Below, piece by piece: positions 9,872 through 20,742 of a stretch of 64,000 nt of DNA. Below the pieces are notes generated by a model. It saw nothing but the letters and a program-made list of their open reading frames with translations. It had not been told where the DNA came from and did not search any database. The position numbers and the translations under genes are program-made. Position 1 is the first letter of the stretch, and every line of letters begins with the position of its first letter. The stretch is from JAEULH01 sp963789785 (GTDB taxonomy: Bacteria > Pseudomonadota > Alphaproteobacteria > Rhodospirillales > Defluviicoccaceae), in NCBI GenBank assembly GCA_963789785.1, contig CAWBNC010000024.1, positions 110,537-174,536 on the forward strand. The letters run 5' to 3'.

Positions 9872-10960
9872 CTATGCGAGGTTCAGCCCCGGCCAACGGT
9901 CCATCGGCTCGGTCGAGCGGACCACGTGCATGCCGGCTTCGGCGAAGCGGCGGAATGCCGCGTCGGCCTCGTCGCTGTAGTCGACGACCCCGGGAATGAC
10001 GACCGGCGAGGTGCAGTCCTCGAGCAGGTAGACACGCCTGACCAGGCTTTCCTCGTGCGCTTGTAGCTCCGCAAGCAGATCGGCGATCGTCCAGGCGACG
10101 CAGTGACTCTTGGCCTGCCCGGCGATGATCACGGCGTCAAAGGTCTTTGCGACTTCGAGGAACATCCCGCTTCGCCCGCTCAAGACCCGACCATCCGGGC
10201 CGCGCGCGACTTCCGGTCCCAGCACCGAATAGTGCTCGGTCAGGGGATGGCTGCCCTTGATGTGGAAGTCGGGCTGGCTGGCGCGCGCGATGCTGTGAAA
10301 GAAAATCGCCTCCTCCACCGCTGCCACCAGCGCGTGGCCGATGCCGCCCAGCATCGAATGGTAGGGCCAGACGGTCAGCGCGAACTTGCCGCTCTCGGCC
10401 AAAGAGCGGGTGTAGTGCTCCAGGTGGCGCTGCAGGTAAGCCGGATCGGCCTCGACAGTCGCCGGCGCGCCATCCGCTGCGCGATCGGCGGCGAGCGTAC
10501 GGGCGACTTCAGCGGCCGCGGCCGGATTGACCCGCCAGCGACCGGCGGCGACATCCTCGGCCGTGATCGTCGTGAACGGCGGCGGATGGCGGCCATGCGT
10601 ATCGATGAGAAAGATCGGGTGGAAAATCTGCATCGCCCTGTGCGTGTCCAGCGTCGGGACAATGCGGGTCAATCGCGCCATGTTTCGGTAGATGAAGGCG
10701 CACAGGCGGCGATTGTCGTCCATCGCGCCCGTGCCCGATCGGCCGCCGACGTAGAGTTCGAAATCCGGGATGCAGAAGGTGTTCTGCACGTCGACGGCGA
10801 TCAGGCAGATCTGGCGGGTATCCTCGCAGGCCAGCGGAATGGCGTGGCGGCGAGCCCAGTCCGTCGCTGCGTCGGCGAGCTGCTGATAGGGGACACGGCG
10901 CACGGAGCCGACATCGGAAGGCTCGAAATGCGGCGGAAGCGGCAACTCGCCCGCTGCCAT
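9872..10960 (-). CDS. Isochorismatase-family cysteine hydrolase (nicotinamidase-like)
   Basis: A 362-residue member of the isochorismatase-like cysteine hydrolases, which cleave amides or vinyl ethers. Visible motifs are LIAVDVQNTFCIPDF (catalytic Asp), a TLDTHR metal/substrate region and AGQAKSHCVAWT (catalytic Cys). The usual family length is 180-220 residues, so this is a long form with extra segments before and in the middle. The start was chosen at ATG 10960 because GGAGGAGAA lies just upstream. It follows the phosphomannomutase gene by about 70 bases and may be the tail of the galU operon. The substrate cannot be told from sequence; nicotinamide is the closest guess. Confidence 0.75.
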   Translation of the reverse strand: MAAGELPLPPHFEPSDVGSVRRVPYQQLADAATDWARRHAIPLACEDTRQICLIAVDVQNTFCIPDFELYVGGRSGTGAMDDNRRLCAFIYRNMARLTRIVPTLDTHRAMQIFHPIFLIDTHGRHPPPFTTITAEDVAAGRWRVNPAAAAEVARTLAADRAADGAPATVEADPAYLQRHLEHYTRSLAESGKFALTVWPYHSMLGGIGHALVAAVEEAIFFHSIARASQPDFHIKGSHPLTEHYSVLGPEVARGPDGRVLSGRSGMFLEVAKTFDAVIIAGQAKSHCVAWTIADLLAELQAHEESLVRRVYLLEDCTSPVVIPGVVDYSDEADAAFRRFAEAGMHVVRSTEPMDRWPGLNLA

Positions 10961-11032
10961 TGTTTTCTCCTCCTCGTGGGCCGAGCGGACGACGATGCGG
11001 TCGGCGAGGAGGTCACGCCGCTGCGCCGGCAC

Positions 11033-12431
11033 TCAGTGGCCGCCGGCGTAACGCGGGGGCTCCAGGCCGCTCAGGTGCAGTTGCCGGTCGAGGGCTTTCT
11101 GGAGCCGCTTCATCCCGCCGGCGTCGGCGGCCTCGCAGCGGCCGACCAGCGCCGGCTGCGTGTTCGATGCCCGCAACAGCCACCAGCCATCGGCGCCGGT
11201 CACGCGCACGCCATCGACGTCATTGACAGCGATCCCCGCCACCCCCGCCAGCCGGGCGCGAACCTCCTCGATCACCTTGAACTTCCGCTCCTCCGGGCAG
11301 TCGATGCGAAGCTCGGGAGTGTTGATCTTGGCAGGCAGATCGTCGCGCAGCGCCGCGAGACTGCGATCGCCCTCGGCGACAAGCGCCAGCAGGCGGACGG
11401 CGGCATAGAGCGCGTCGTCATAGCCGTAGTAGCGGTGGGCGAAGAATACGTGACCGCTCATTTCGCCGGCCAGCGGCGCGCCGGTCTCGGCCATCAGCTT
11501 CTTGATCGGCGAATGCCCGGTTCGGCTCATCAGCGGCTTGCCGCCCATGCGCCGGATCTCGTCGAAGAAGACCTGGCTCGATTTGACGTCGGCAATGATG
11601 GTGGCGCCGGGGAGCTCCTTGAGGACCGGACCGGCAAGCAGAACCAGAAGCTGGTCGCCCCAGACAACGCGGCCCTGGTTGTCGATGACCCCGATCCGAT
11701 CGCCGTCGCCGTCGAAGGCGATACCGAGGTCGCAGCCGTGGCGGGCGACCTCCGCCTGGAGCTGCTCGAGGTTCTCCTCGACGGTCGGATCCGGATGATG
11801 CGCCGGGAAGGTGCCGTCGATCGCCTCGTTGATGAGAATGTGCTCGCCCGGCAGGCGGGCGCAGAGCGCCTGGAGAACCTCGCCGGCGGCGCCGTTGCCG
11901 GGATCCCAGGCCACCTTCAGCGACCGCCCCGGCGAGAGGTCGGCGCAGAGCCGCGCGACATAAGCCTCGGCGACCGGGCTGTCCTTGACCTGGCCCTGGC
12001 CGCCGGCGTAATCGGCGTTCTCGATGATCGCTCCCGAGGCCGCGGATATCGTCGCCGAAGAACGGCCGGCCGCGGCGCGACATCTTGATGCCGTTGTACT
12101 CCGGAGGGTTGTGCGAGCCGGTGATCATCATGCCGCCGTCCGCGCCCAGATGATGCACGGCGAAATACAGCATCGGCGACGGGCCGAGGCCGATCCGATG
12201 GACGAGCAGCCCGGTCGACGCGAGCCCCGCGACCAGCGCCTCTTCCAGCTCCGGCGAGGTCAGCCGGCCGTCATAGCCGACGGCGACCGCCCCTCCCCCT
12301 TCGCGGACCATGCCGCTGCCGAAGGCCCGGCCGATGGCCTCGTAATGATCGGACGTCAAAGTCTCGCCGATGATGCCGCGAATGTCGTACTCGCGCAGCA
12401 CCGATGGATCGAGGTGCACGGCAGCGGTCAT
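11033..12431 (-). CDS. algC: Phosphomannomutase/phosphoglucomutase, frameshifted
   Basis: Alpha-D-phosphohexomutase of the AlgC/ManB type, interconverting mannose- or glucose-1- and -6-phosphate for surface polysaccharide precursors. The N-terminal part has LREYDIRGIIG and the phosphoserine loop TGSHNPPEYNGIKM. The C-terminal part has the metal loop FDGDGDRIGV, GEMSGHVFF and the phosphate-binding RASNTQPALVGR. One frameshift near 12045 splits it, and homology resumes at VAWDPGNGAAG. The start ATG (12431-12429) overlaps the ugd stop in an ATGA, so translation is probably coupled. Reconstructed length is about 466 residues, normal for the family. Confidence 0.9.
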
Positions 12432-13778
12432 TGCTTCGCCCCTTCCACGCAGCCGCACGGCCGGTTGTTGGCAAGCGGCCGACCGACCGAGACGTAGTCG
12501 ATACCCTGCGTCGCCATCTCCATCGGATTGTAGATGTTGCGCAGATCGACGATCAGCGGCCGGTTCATCACCGTCTTCAGCTGGCTGATGTCGAGGCCGC
12601 GAAACTCGTTCCACTCGGTGAGGATGGTCAACGCGTCGGCGCCCTCGGCCGCCTCGTAGGCCGAAGAACACCACGTGACGCCCTCCAGCACCTTCTTCGC
12701 TTCTTCCATGCCTTCCGGGTCGAAAGCGCGGACCGTTGCGCCCTGCGCCTGGAGGGCGGGAACGATGACGAGGCTCGGCGCGTCGCGCATGTCGTCGGTG
12801 TTGGGCTTGAACGTAAGGCCAAGGACCGCGATCGTCTTGCCGCTGACGTCGCCGCCGCAGGCGGCCACGATCTTCTCGGCCATCCGCTTCTTGCGGGTCT
12901 CGTTGATGTCGATGACGGTTTCGATGATCCGCATGGGGCTGCCGACGATCTGGCCGGTGCGGACCAGCGCCAGGGTGTCCTTGGGAAAGCACGACCCGCC
13001 GTAGCCCGGCCCGGCGTGGAGAAATTTGCGGCCGATGCGACCGTCCAGGCCAATGCCTCGGGCAACATCGTGTACGTCGGCGCCGACCACTTCGGAAAGA
13101 TCGGCAAGCTCGTTGATGTAGGTGATCTTCATCGCCAGGAAGGCGTTGGAGGCGTACTTGATCAGTTCGGCGGTCGTGCGCGAGGCGAAGATGAAATGGC
13201 GTCTCGATGAGGTACAGGACCCGGTAGAGCTTGCGCATGACCGTCCGCGCGCGTTCGCTGTCGGTGCCGATGACAATGCGGTCCGGGCGCATGAAATCAT
13301 TGATCGCCGAACCCTCGCGCAGGAACTCGGGGTTCGAGACGACGTCGAATTGAGCGTCGGGCCGCGCCGCGCGGATGATCCGCTCGACCTCGTCGCCGGT
13401 GCCGACCGGCACCGTCGACTTGGTGACGATGACGGTATAGCCGTTGAGGCTGGCGGCGATCGCCTCGGCGGCGGCGTAGACATGGGTGAGATCGGCGTGG
13501 CCGTCGCCGCGGCGGCTCGGCGTTCCGACCGCGATGAAGACGGCGGACGCGTTCTTCATCGCGCTCTTGAGGTCGGTGGTAAAGGTCAGCCGTTCGCTCT
13601 CCGCGTTGCTGGCGACCAGCGCATCGAGGCCCGGCTCGTAGATCGGGATTTCGCCGCGGCGCAGCCTTGCGATCTTGCCCTCGTCGCTGTCGACACAGAC
13701 GACGGCAAGGCCGAATTCGGCGAAGCAGGCGGCGCTGACGAGGCCGACGTAACCGGCACCAACCAGAACGATCTTCAT
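12428..13778 (-). CDS. ugd: UDP-glucose 6-dehydrogenase, frameshifted
   Basis: Oxidises UDP-glucose to UDP-glucuronate with two NAD. The N-terminal Rossmann motif is GAGYVGLVSAACFAEFG. The central NAFLAMKITYINE helix and the catalytic cysteine loop GPGYGGSCFPKDT are intact, and the C-terminal domain begins VLGLTFKPNTDDMRD. The frame shifts near 13200, just before the TTAELIKYASNAFLAMK segment. Reconstructed length is about 450 residues, as expected. The start ATG (13778-13776) overlaps the galU stop as ATGA, and its own stop overlaps the start of the next gene in the same way. Confidence 0.92.
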
Positions 13779-14690
13779 TCCATGTTCCCTATACGCGTTC
13801 CGTTCGCGCCGGCGCGCCTCAAGGCATCGTCTCGAGCATGTCTGACGACCCGGTCGCGAAGATCCTCCCGGTTCAGGGCGTAACACAGGTTGGCTTCGAG
13901 ATAGCCGATCTTGCTGCCGCAGTCGAAGCGGCGGCCCTCGAAGCGGATGCCGTGGAAAGGGATCAGCCCGATGGTCTTGGCCATCGCGTCGGTCAGCTGG
14001 ATCTCGTTGCCGGCGCCGCGCTCCTGATGCTCGAGCACGGTGAGCACGATGGGCTCGAGGATGTAGCGGCCGATGATACCGAGCGTCGACGGGCTGTTTT
14101 CCGGCGCCGGCTTCTCGACCAGTCCGCGGGCGCGGATCAGGTGGCCGTCGTCGCGCTCGACATCGAGGATGCCGTAGGAGCTCGTCTGCTCCTGCGGGAT
14201 CTCGTCGACCGCGACCAGGTTGCCGCCGACCTTCCGATGGTGCTCCACCATTTGCCGCAGGCAACCGGGCTTCGGCCATGAATCAGGTCGTCGGCAAGGA
14301 GCACGGCGAACGGCTCGTCGCCGATGAAATTGCGCGCGCACCATACGGCGTGGCCCAGGCCGAGGGGCTTCTGCTGACGGGTGTACGAGATGTGGCCGGG
14401 TTGCGGCATCCAGTCCAACACCGAGCTAAGCGCTTCGTCGCCTGACGCTCGCGCAGCGTCTGCTCGAGCTCGACGCTGTGATCGAAATGATCCTCTATCG
14501 CGCTCTTCGCCCGGCCGGTGACGAAGATGAACTCCTCGATGCCGGCGTCCTGCGCCTCTTCGACCGCATACTGGATCAGCGGCTTGTCGACAACCGGGAG
14601 CATTTCCTTTGGCATCGCCTTCGTCGCCGGAAGAAAACGCGTACCCAGTCCGGCGACCGGAAAGACCGCCTTGCGCAGGGGTTTAGGCAT
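13775..14690 (-). CDS. galU: UTP-glucose-1-phosphate uridylyltransferase, frameshifted
   Basis: Makes UDP-glucose from UTP and glucose-1-phosphate, the substrate for the downstream ugd product. The N-terminus MPKPLRKAVFPVAGLGTRFL carries the nucleotide-binding GLGTRFLPATK signature. KEMLPVVDKPLIQYAVEE, FAVLLADDL and KPAPENSPS are further family motifs, and EGRRFDCGSKIGY near the end is characteristic. Two frameshifts, near 14410 and 14275, break the frame. The start is ATG 14690. It is the first gene of the galU-ugd-mutase operon. Confidence 0.9.
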
Positions 14691-14963
14691 TTGTTGGGGC
14701 CTCGTGTTGCGTTGAAGGGCTTGCTGAGGGCGCTCATGGAAGGCCGCTCTTTGTGCCACAGCGGTTGTGGTATCGCAACTTCGCAGGAGCGAACAAATGA
14801 TGTCGCCCGCCACGCGGCGGCGGCCGCGGGAGAATGTACTGGCGTCTCGTCCGTGGCTGCGGGATAAAACCGCTGTCGCCCGGCGGTCGGCACAATGAAC
14901 GGTGCCAACGGACACGAAGAGGCGATTTCCGAAGACGCGCGGGGACATAGGGTTGACCCACTC
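14691..14963. promoter_or_regulatory. Divergent intergenic region galU / efflux adaptor
   Basis: About 270 bases separating two divergently transcribed operons. I see no gene of known type. An ATG at 14895 on the plus strand opens a frame that joins the adaptor frame beginning at 14964, so the adaptor could start here. No clear Shine-Dalgarno sequence supports either choice, and no regulator gene is adjacent to the pump. Confidence 0.3.
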
Positions 14964-16246
14964 ATGATGAGGACGCGGGCACGGCAGGCAAGCGGGCCGA
15001 TCTTTCGGCCTGCTCGCGTCGGCGATGGTCGCGGCCGGTCTGCTGGCCGCCTGCGACGAGCAAAAGAACGCCTACGTCGCCCCGCCGCCGCCGGAGGTTA
15101 CGGTCGCCCCTCCCGAAAAGCGCGATGTCACCCAGACTCTCGATTTCACCGGCAATACCTCCGCATTCCGCTCGGCCGAACTGGTCGCGCGGGTTCCCGG
15201 CTTTCTCGAGAAGGTGCTGTTCGAGGACGGCCAGGCGGTCGAGGAGAACCAGCTTCTCTTCGTGATCGAGCAGGCGCCCTACGTGGCGGCGGTGGATCAG
15301 GCGGAAGCCGGCCTGATGAAGGCGGAAGCGGAGCTGTCGCAAGCCAAGGTGACCACCGACCGCCTTCAGCGGGCCGTCAAAACCGGCGCGGTCAGCAAGC
15401 AGCAGTTTGACGAGGCGGCCGCCAAGGAGGAGGTCGCGCAAGGTCAGGTTCGCGCGATGCAAGCGCAACTCGAGGAAGCCTCGATCAACCTGAGCTACAC
15501 CGAGGTGCGTGCGCCATTCGCCGGCCAGATCGGCCGCAGGCTGGTCGATCCGGGAAACTACGTCGGCGCCGGCGGCACGCCGACGAAGCTCGCCAAGCAT
15601 CGAGCAACTCAAGCCGATCTACGCCTACTTCAATGTCGACGAAGCGCAGCGTTCTGCGCGTCAAGGACATGCAGCGCAAGAAAGGCGCGCCGGACTACCG
15701 TGAAAGCCCGGTGCCGGTGCACCTGGGACTGCAGGACGAGGAAGGCTATCCGCACGAGGGCAAGGTCGATTTCGTCGCCAGCGGCATCGATCCGAATACC
15801 GGCACCTTGCAGGTCCGGGCCATGTTCCCCAACCCCGACGACGTGCTTCTGCCCGGCGTGTTCGTCCGCCTGAGCGTTCCGATCGGGACCAACGATAGCG
15901 CGCTGCTGGTGCCCCAGCTCGCGTTAGGCACCAGTCAGGCCGGCCGATATGTTCTCGTCGTCAAGCGATGAGGGAACCGTCGAACAGCGCCCGGTCAAGC
16001 TCGGCAGCCGCCAGGGCCAGATGCAGGTGGTCACCGAGGGCCTGAAGCCGGACGACATGGTCGTGGTCAACGGCATCCAGCGCGCCCGGCCGGGCGCCAA
16101 GGTCACTCCGGTGCGCCAGCAGCAGGCCGCGGCGGAGGGCAAAAAGGCTGATGCGGGAGCGGGCGGCCGGGCAGCAGGCGATACGGGAGCAAGCGATACG
16201 GGAGCAAGATGCTGGGGCGGACACCGCCGCGGCGAAGAAACCCTAG
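14964..16246 (+). CDS. RND efflux periplasmic adaptor (membrane fusion protein), frameshifted
   Basis: AcrA/MexA-type adaptor that links the inner-membrane RND pump to an outer-membrane channel. AMVAAGLLAACDEQ looks like a lipoprotein signal with lipobox LAAC. LVARVPGFLEKVLFEDGQ is the first lipoyl half, followed by a coiled-coil hairpin (AEAGLMKAEAELSQAK onward). YTEVRAPFAGQIGRRLVDPG is the second lipoyl half, and RAMFPNPDDVLLPGVFVRL is the beta-barrel. Shifts occur near 15000, 15595, 15970 and 16205. The proper end, ADTAAAKKP, is reached at TAG 16246. The C-terminus contains a 15-nt duplication at about 16178-16207. The exact start is uncertain. Confidence 0.82.
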
Positions 16247-16260
16247 GCGGTCGCTCGAAG

Positions 16261-19200
16261 ATGTTCTCAAAGTTCTTTATCAACCGGCCGATTTTTGCCA
16301 CCGTCATCGCCGTTCTCACGGTTCTGGCGGGGCTGGTGACAGCGATCTCCCTGCCGATCTCACAGTATCCCGACATCACGCCGCCGGTCGTCCAGGTTAC
16401 GACGAGCTACCCCGGCGCCAGCGCCCGGACCGTCGTGGACACGGTCGCCCTGCCGGTCGAACAGCAGGTCAACGGCGTCGAGAACATGCTGTACATGCAG
16501 TCGACCAGCGCCAGCGACGGCACCTACAAGCTCCTGGTCACCTTCGCGGTCGGCACCGATCTGGATTTCGCCCAGGTGCTGGTGCAGAACCGGGTCGCCT
16601 CGGCGATGGCGCAATTGCCGCCACAGGTCGCTCAACAAGGCGTCGTCACCAAGAAGGTCTCGACCGCCATTCTCCAAGTGGTCAGCCTGACATCGCCGGA
16701 CGGGGCTTTCGACAGCCTTTACCTGAGCAACTACGCGACCATCAACCTGGTCGACGTGCTGAAGCGGCTTGAAGGGGTCGGCGACGTCAATGTTTTCGGC
16801 GCCGGCCAGTACAGCATGCGCATCTGGCTCAATCCGGATCAGCTCAAGACACGCAACATTACGACCACCGACGTCGTCAATGCCGTCCAGGGGCAGAACA
16901 ACCAGGTTGCTTCCGGCCAGCTTGGTGCGCCGCCCGCGCCCAACGATCAGGACTTTCAGCTTACCCTCAACGTCCAGGGCCGCCTCGACGAGGCCAAAGA
17001 CTTCGAAAACATTATCGTCAAGATCGAGCCCGGCGAGGGCGGGCGGATCACCCGCGTCAAGGATGTCGCCCGGGTCGAGCTCGGCGCTCAGACCTATAGC
17101 CAGTTCTCGCGTCTTGACGGGCAACCCTCCGCCGGCATCGCGGTGTACCAGTTACCGGGCGCCAACGCCCTCGACGTGGCGGCAGCGGTGCGCGGCGCTG
17201 TGGCCGACCTGAGCCAGAGCTTTCCCGAGGATCTGACCTACAGCATCGCCTTTGACACGACCGTCTTCACGACCGATTCGATCCACGAGGTCTACAAAAC
17301 GCTGTTCGAGGCGGCGATTCTCGTCTTCCTGGTCATTTTCCTTTTTCTCCAGGAGTGGCGCGCGACCCTGATCCCCGCGATCACCATTCCGGTTTCTCTG
17401 ATCGGCACCTTCGCCCTGATGGCGCTGTTTGGTATTTCCATCAACACCATCTCCCTTTTCGGCCTGGTCCTCGCCATCGGCATCGTCGTCGACGACGCCA
17501 TCGTGGTTGTCGAAAACGTCTGGCACAACATGGAGACGCACGGGCTGGGCGCTCACGACGCCTCGATCAAGGCGATGGATGAAATTTCGGGGCCGATTAT
17601 CGCAATCACGCTCGTGCTGATGGCGGTGTTCATTCCCGCGGCGCTGATGCCGGGCATCACCGGCCAGCTCTACCGGCAGTTCGCCATTACCATCGCGGCG
17701 TCGACGTTCTTCAGTGCGGTCAATGCTCTGACGCTCAGCCCGGCGCTCTGCGCACTGTTGCTCAAGCCGCCGCAGGAACGGCGGTTCTTCATCTTTCGCT
17801 GGTTCAACGCGGCGTTCGGCAAGCTCGCGCATGCCCAGCACAGCCTGGTGACGCCGGATGATCGGCCGCAAGGCGCTGGTGATGGTGCTGTTCGCCGCAA
17901 TCTCCGCGGTCGCGGTATGGGGCTTCCAGGCGCTGCCGGGCGGCTTTCTGCCGGAGGAGGATCAGGGTTACGCCGTGGTCGGCGTCCAGCTCCCGGACGG
18001 CCAGTCGCTCCAGCGCACCGAGCAGGTCGTGACCCATGTTGACCGCGTTCTCGCCGACACCCCCGGCGTCGCCCATCGCGTAACGATCGGCGGCATCTCC
18101 CTGCTCGACAACAGCGCGACCTTGCCCAATGCGGCGGTCTTCTACGTCATTTTTTCGAGCTTCGAGGAGCGCAAAGCAGCGGGGCTGACGCAGGACGTCA
18201 TTCTTGGCAAACTGCGAAAGAGTTTTGCCGGGATCCAGGACGCGATGGTGTTCGCGGTCGTGCCCCCGGCCATCCAGGGGCTCGGCGTCTCGGGCGGCTT
18301 CCAGATGCAGCTTCTGCTCAAGGGGGGAAGCGGCGATTACGCCAAGATGCAGGAGGTGGCGCAGGAGCTGATCGGCAACGGCGGCTCCCAGTCCGGCTTG
18401 ACCGGGCTCAGCACCTCCTTTCGCGCTACCGTCCCGCAGCTCTTCGCCGACGTGAACCGGGTCAAGGCGGAGAACTCTCGACGTGCCCGTCGGCGATGTT
18501 TTCCAGACGATCCAGTCCTTCCTGGGCTCAACCTTCGTCAACCAGTTCAACAAGTTCGGCCGGACTTTTCAGGTTTACGTTCAGGCCGATAGCGAGTTCC
18601 GCCTGGAGCCCGAGCGACCTGAGCGACCTGTATGTGCGCAACCGCACGGGCCAGATGGTGCCGTTGGGCACCCTGACCGACATCGACTACACCACCGGTC
18701 CGGCCCTGCTCAGCCTCTTCAATCTCTACCCCACGGCGACGATCAACGGACAGGCGGCTCCCGGTTACAGTTCCGGCCAGGCGCTGACGCATCATGGAGC
18801 AGATGGCCCAGCGTACTTTGCCGCCCGACATGGGCTTCGCCTGGGCCGGCATGTCGTTTCAGGAAAAGCAGGTCGGCGGCCAGTCGACCGTGATCTTCGG
18901 CCTTTCGTTGCTGATCGTCTTCCTTCTACTGGCGGCGCAATACGAGAGCTGGACCAATCCCCTGGCGGTCATCCTGATCGTGCCCCTCGCCCTGCTCGGG
19001 GTTGTGATCGCCGTGGCGGCGCGATCGTTCGATAATAACGTCTACACCCAGATCGGTATCGTCCTGCTGATCGCGCTGGCGAGCAAGAACGCCATTCTAA
19101 TTATCGAAGTGGCGCGCGAGATGAGAACCAAGGGAACGGCCATCGGCGAGGCCGCCATCGAGGCGTCCCGCGTCCGCTTCCGGCCGATCCTGATGACGTC

Positions 19201-19474
19201 GTTCGCCTTCATCCTTGGCGTCGTTCCGCTGGTCATCGCGTCCGGGGCCGGCGCGGCCAGCCGCCAAGCTCTGGGCACCGCGGTTTTCGGTGGCATGATT
19301 GCCGCGACCGTATTCAACGGCACCTTCACGCCGGTGTTCTATGCCGTCTTCCAGGGCCTGAGCGAACGGCTCGGTCGGCGCAGACGCACCGGCACGGCGG
19401 GTGCCGGCACCGGCGCCGACACTGACACCGACCGGGGCGCCGGCAAAGCCCGTCCGGCAGGAGAGCCCCGCTAA
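16261..19474 (+). CDS. RND multidrug efflux pump, AcrB type (HAE-1), frameshifted
   Basis: Inner-membrane proton/drug antiporter forming a tripartite pump with the preceding adaptor. It begins MFSKFFINRPIFATVIAVL, the classic AcrB/MexB N-terminus. The proton-relay helix 4 segment LAIGIVVDDAIVVVENV with its Asp pair is intact. FGISINTISLFGLVLA and VARVELGAQTYSQFSRL are further family motifs, and the C-terminal repeat holds IGIVLLIALASKNAILIIE. Frameshifts lie near 17850, 18480, 18610 and 18800. Reconstructed length is about 1,070 residues, as for AcrB. It starts 14 bases after the adaptor stop. No outer-membrane factor gene follows; the next gene is convergent. Confidence 0.92.
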
Positions 19475-19568
19475 CAGATCATTGACGGCCGGGATCAGGG
19501 GCAGGGTCAGCCGGCGGGTTTATCGCTCGGAAGGTGCGCTTTCGCCCTCCGCCCAAGGCCAACCCGTC

Positions 19569-20504
19569 CTACAGCAGAGTGCGGACGCGGCGAGTAGCGA
19601 GAAGCACGGCATGGCCGAGATGCAACGGCGGCAGCGAGACAGCCATGACCGCAGCGATCGTGCATGTAGCGCCCAGGAGGTGCTGAATGGTAACGACCTC
19701 ATGCTGCAGCAGGCAGGACAAAGTCACCGTTGTAATTGGCAGAGCCACGGTGGCAAGGCCCGCAGCATGAGCCTCGACCCGAGCCAGGCCCGCGAACCAC
19801 AACCAGAAGAAGCCGATTCCGCTCGCGCCCGCCCACCAAGCCAGAGCCAGCCAGCGCCCGGTGCCAATGCTGGTAAACTCAATGTTGTGCACCTCGCTGA
19901 TTGCGAGCGGTGTAATCATCAAGAGGCCGGCGACGCTTACCAACGCCGCAACAGCGAGCGGCGATAGAAGGCTCGTCAACGCTTTGCCGGCTGTGGAGAA
20001 AAAGCCTGAGCAAAGCAGGGCGCCGATGCTCAGTAGCAGACCGGCGCCGGATGCAGCGCCAAGACCCTGCTGGATCCCTGTCTGACCGAGCTGAACGGTC
20101 CCGAAAACGGCCAGTACCACCGCAACGGCGAGGGTCCATTTGGGCCGCTCGCGCAGAAATAATACGGACATGATGGCAATAACGACGGGGAGCAAACCAA
20201 ATACGATGCCGACGGAAGCCGTGCTCGTCGAACGATAAGCTTGGAATATCATAAGGTTGAAGGCGATGACCCCGATCAACGCCTGCGCACACAGCAGGCC
20301 GTAGCAAGGACCGCTCAACAGGGGCAACGCCTGACCACGACGCATCAGCAAAGGAACCATGATTGCCGATGCCAGAAGCAGGCGGCCGGCAAGTGCAACG
20401 GACGTTGGCATCACTTGCGCCACCGTCGCGCCGGCATTGAGAGAACTGCCGAGAAGAATCATGGCGATTATGAGGTACGAAAACCCCCGTGCCCGCGCGG
20501 ACAT
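19569..20504 (-). CDS. EamA/DMT-superfamily permease
   Basis: Ten-helix drug/metabolite transporter. Two EamA halves are visible: the first from SYLIIAMILLGSSLNAGATV to VLFLRERPKW, the second from SIGALLCSGFFSTAGKAL to HLLGATCTIAAVMAV. The LRERP turn after helix 4 is typical of the family. The substrate is unknown. The start was chosen at ATG 20504, which has a GGAGGGG Shine-Dalgarno sequence. By eye it is less GC-rich than its neighbours and has no frameshift. Together with the adjacent IS, this suggests a later arrival. Confidence 0.85.
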   Translation of the reverse strand: MSARARGFSYLIIAMILLGSSLNAGATVAQVMPTSVALAGRLLLASAIMVPLLMRRGQALPLLSGPCYGLLCAQALIGVIAFNLMIFQAYRSTSTASVGIVFGLLPVVIAIMSVLFLRERPKWTLAVAVVLAVFGTVQLGQTGIQQGLGAASGAGLLLSIGALLCSGFFSTAGKALTSLLSPLAVAALVSVAGLLMITPLAISEVHNIEFTSIGTGRWLALAWWAGASGIGFFWLWFAGLARVEAHAAGLATVALPITTVTLSCLLQHEVVTIQHLLGATCTIAAVMAVSLPPLHLGHAVLLATRRVRTLL

Positions 20505-20742
20505 GACGCCCCCTCCATGCCCGCTAAGCCGCGACTCCAGTTGGTCCGACGACCTAGCATCAAGCACGGCTCTTATTCAGTTGCCATCCTGACGGTTATT
20601 ACCTACGCGCTTCTTCACCGGCTTCTTTTTGACATATTTTTCGTTCTGTGGCATCTGATATTGTTCAGTAGGCCAAGCGTAATCATCGCTCCACTGCCAA
20701 GTGTGGCATCAGCGCCACGAGGGACGAGGTCCGGCTCATCCA
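20505..20742. promoter_or_regulatory. A/T-rich upstream region of the EamA gene
   Basis: About 240 bases between the EamA start and the IS5-like element. The middle (about 20575-20680) is clearly A/T-richer than its surroundings and likely contains the minus-strand promoter. I see no gene. The IS has inserted at its right edge. Confidence 0.35.

Noticed and set aside
10103..12088. Long plus-strand open frame opposite the hydrolase and mutase genes (661 codons)
   Set aside because: Shadow of two well-supported minus-strand genes; composition dominated by Arg/Ala/Gly/Asp without any domain motif.
15949..16261. Fusion of the adaptor C-terminus to the RND pump in one open frame
   Set aside because: Correcting a shift near 16205 gives a natural adaptor end at TAG 16246 and a typical pump start MFSKFFINRP at 16261.
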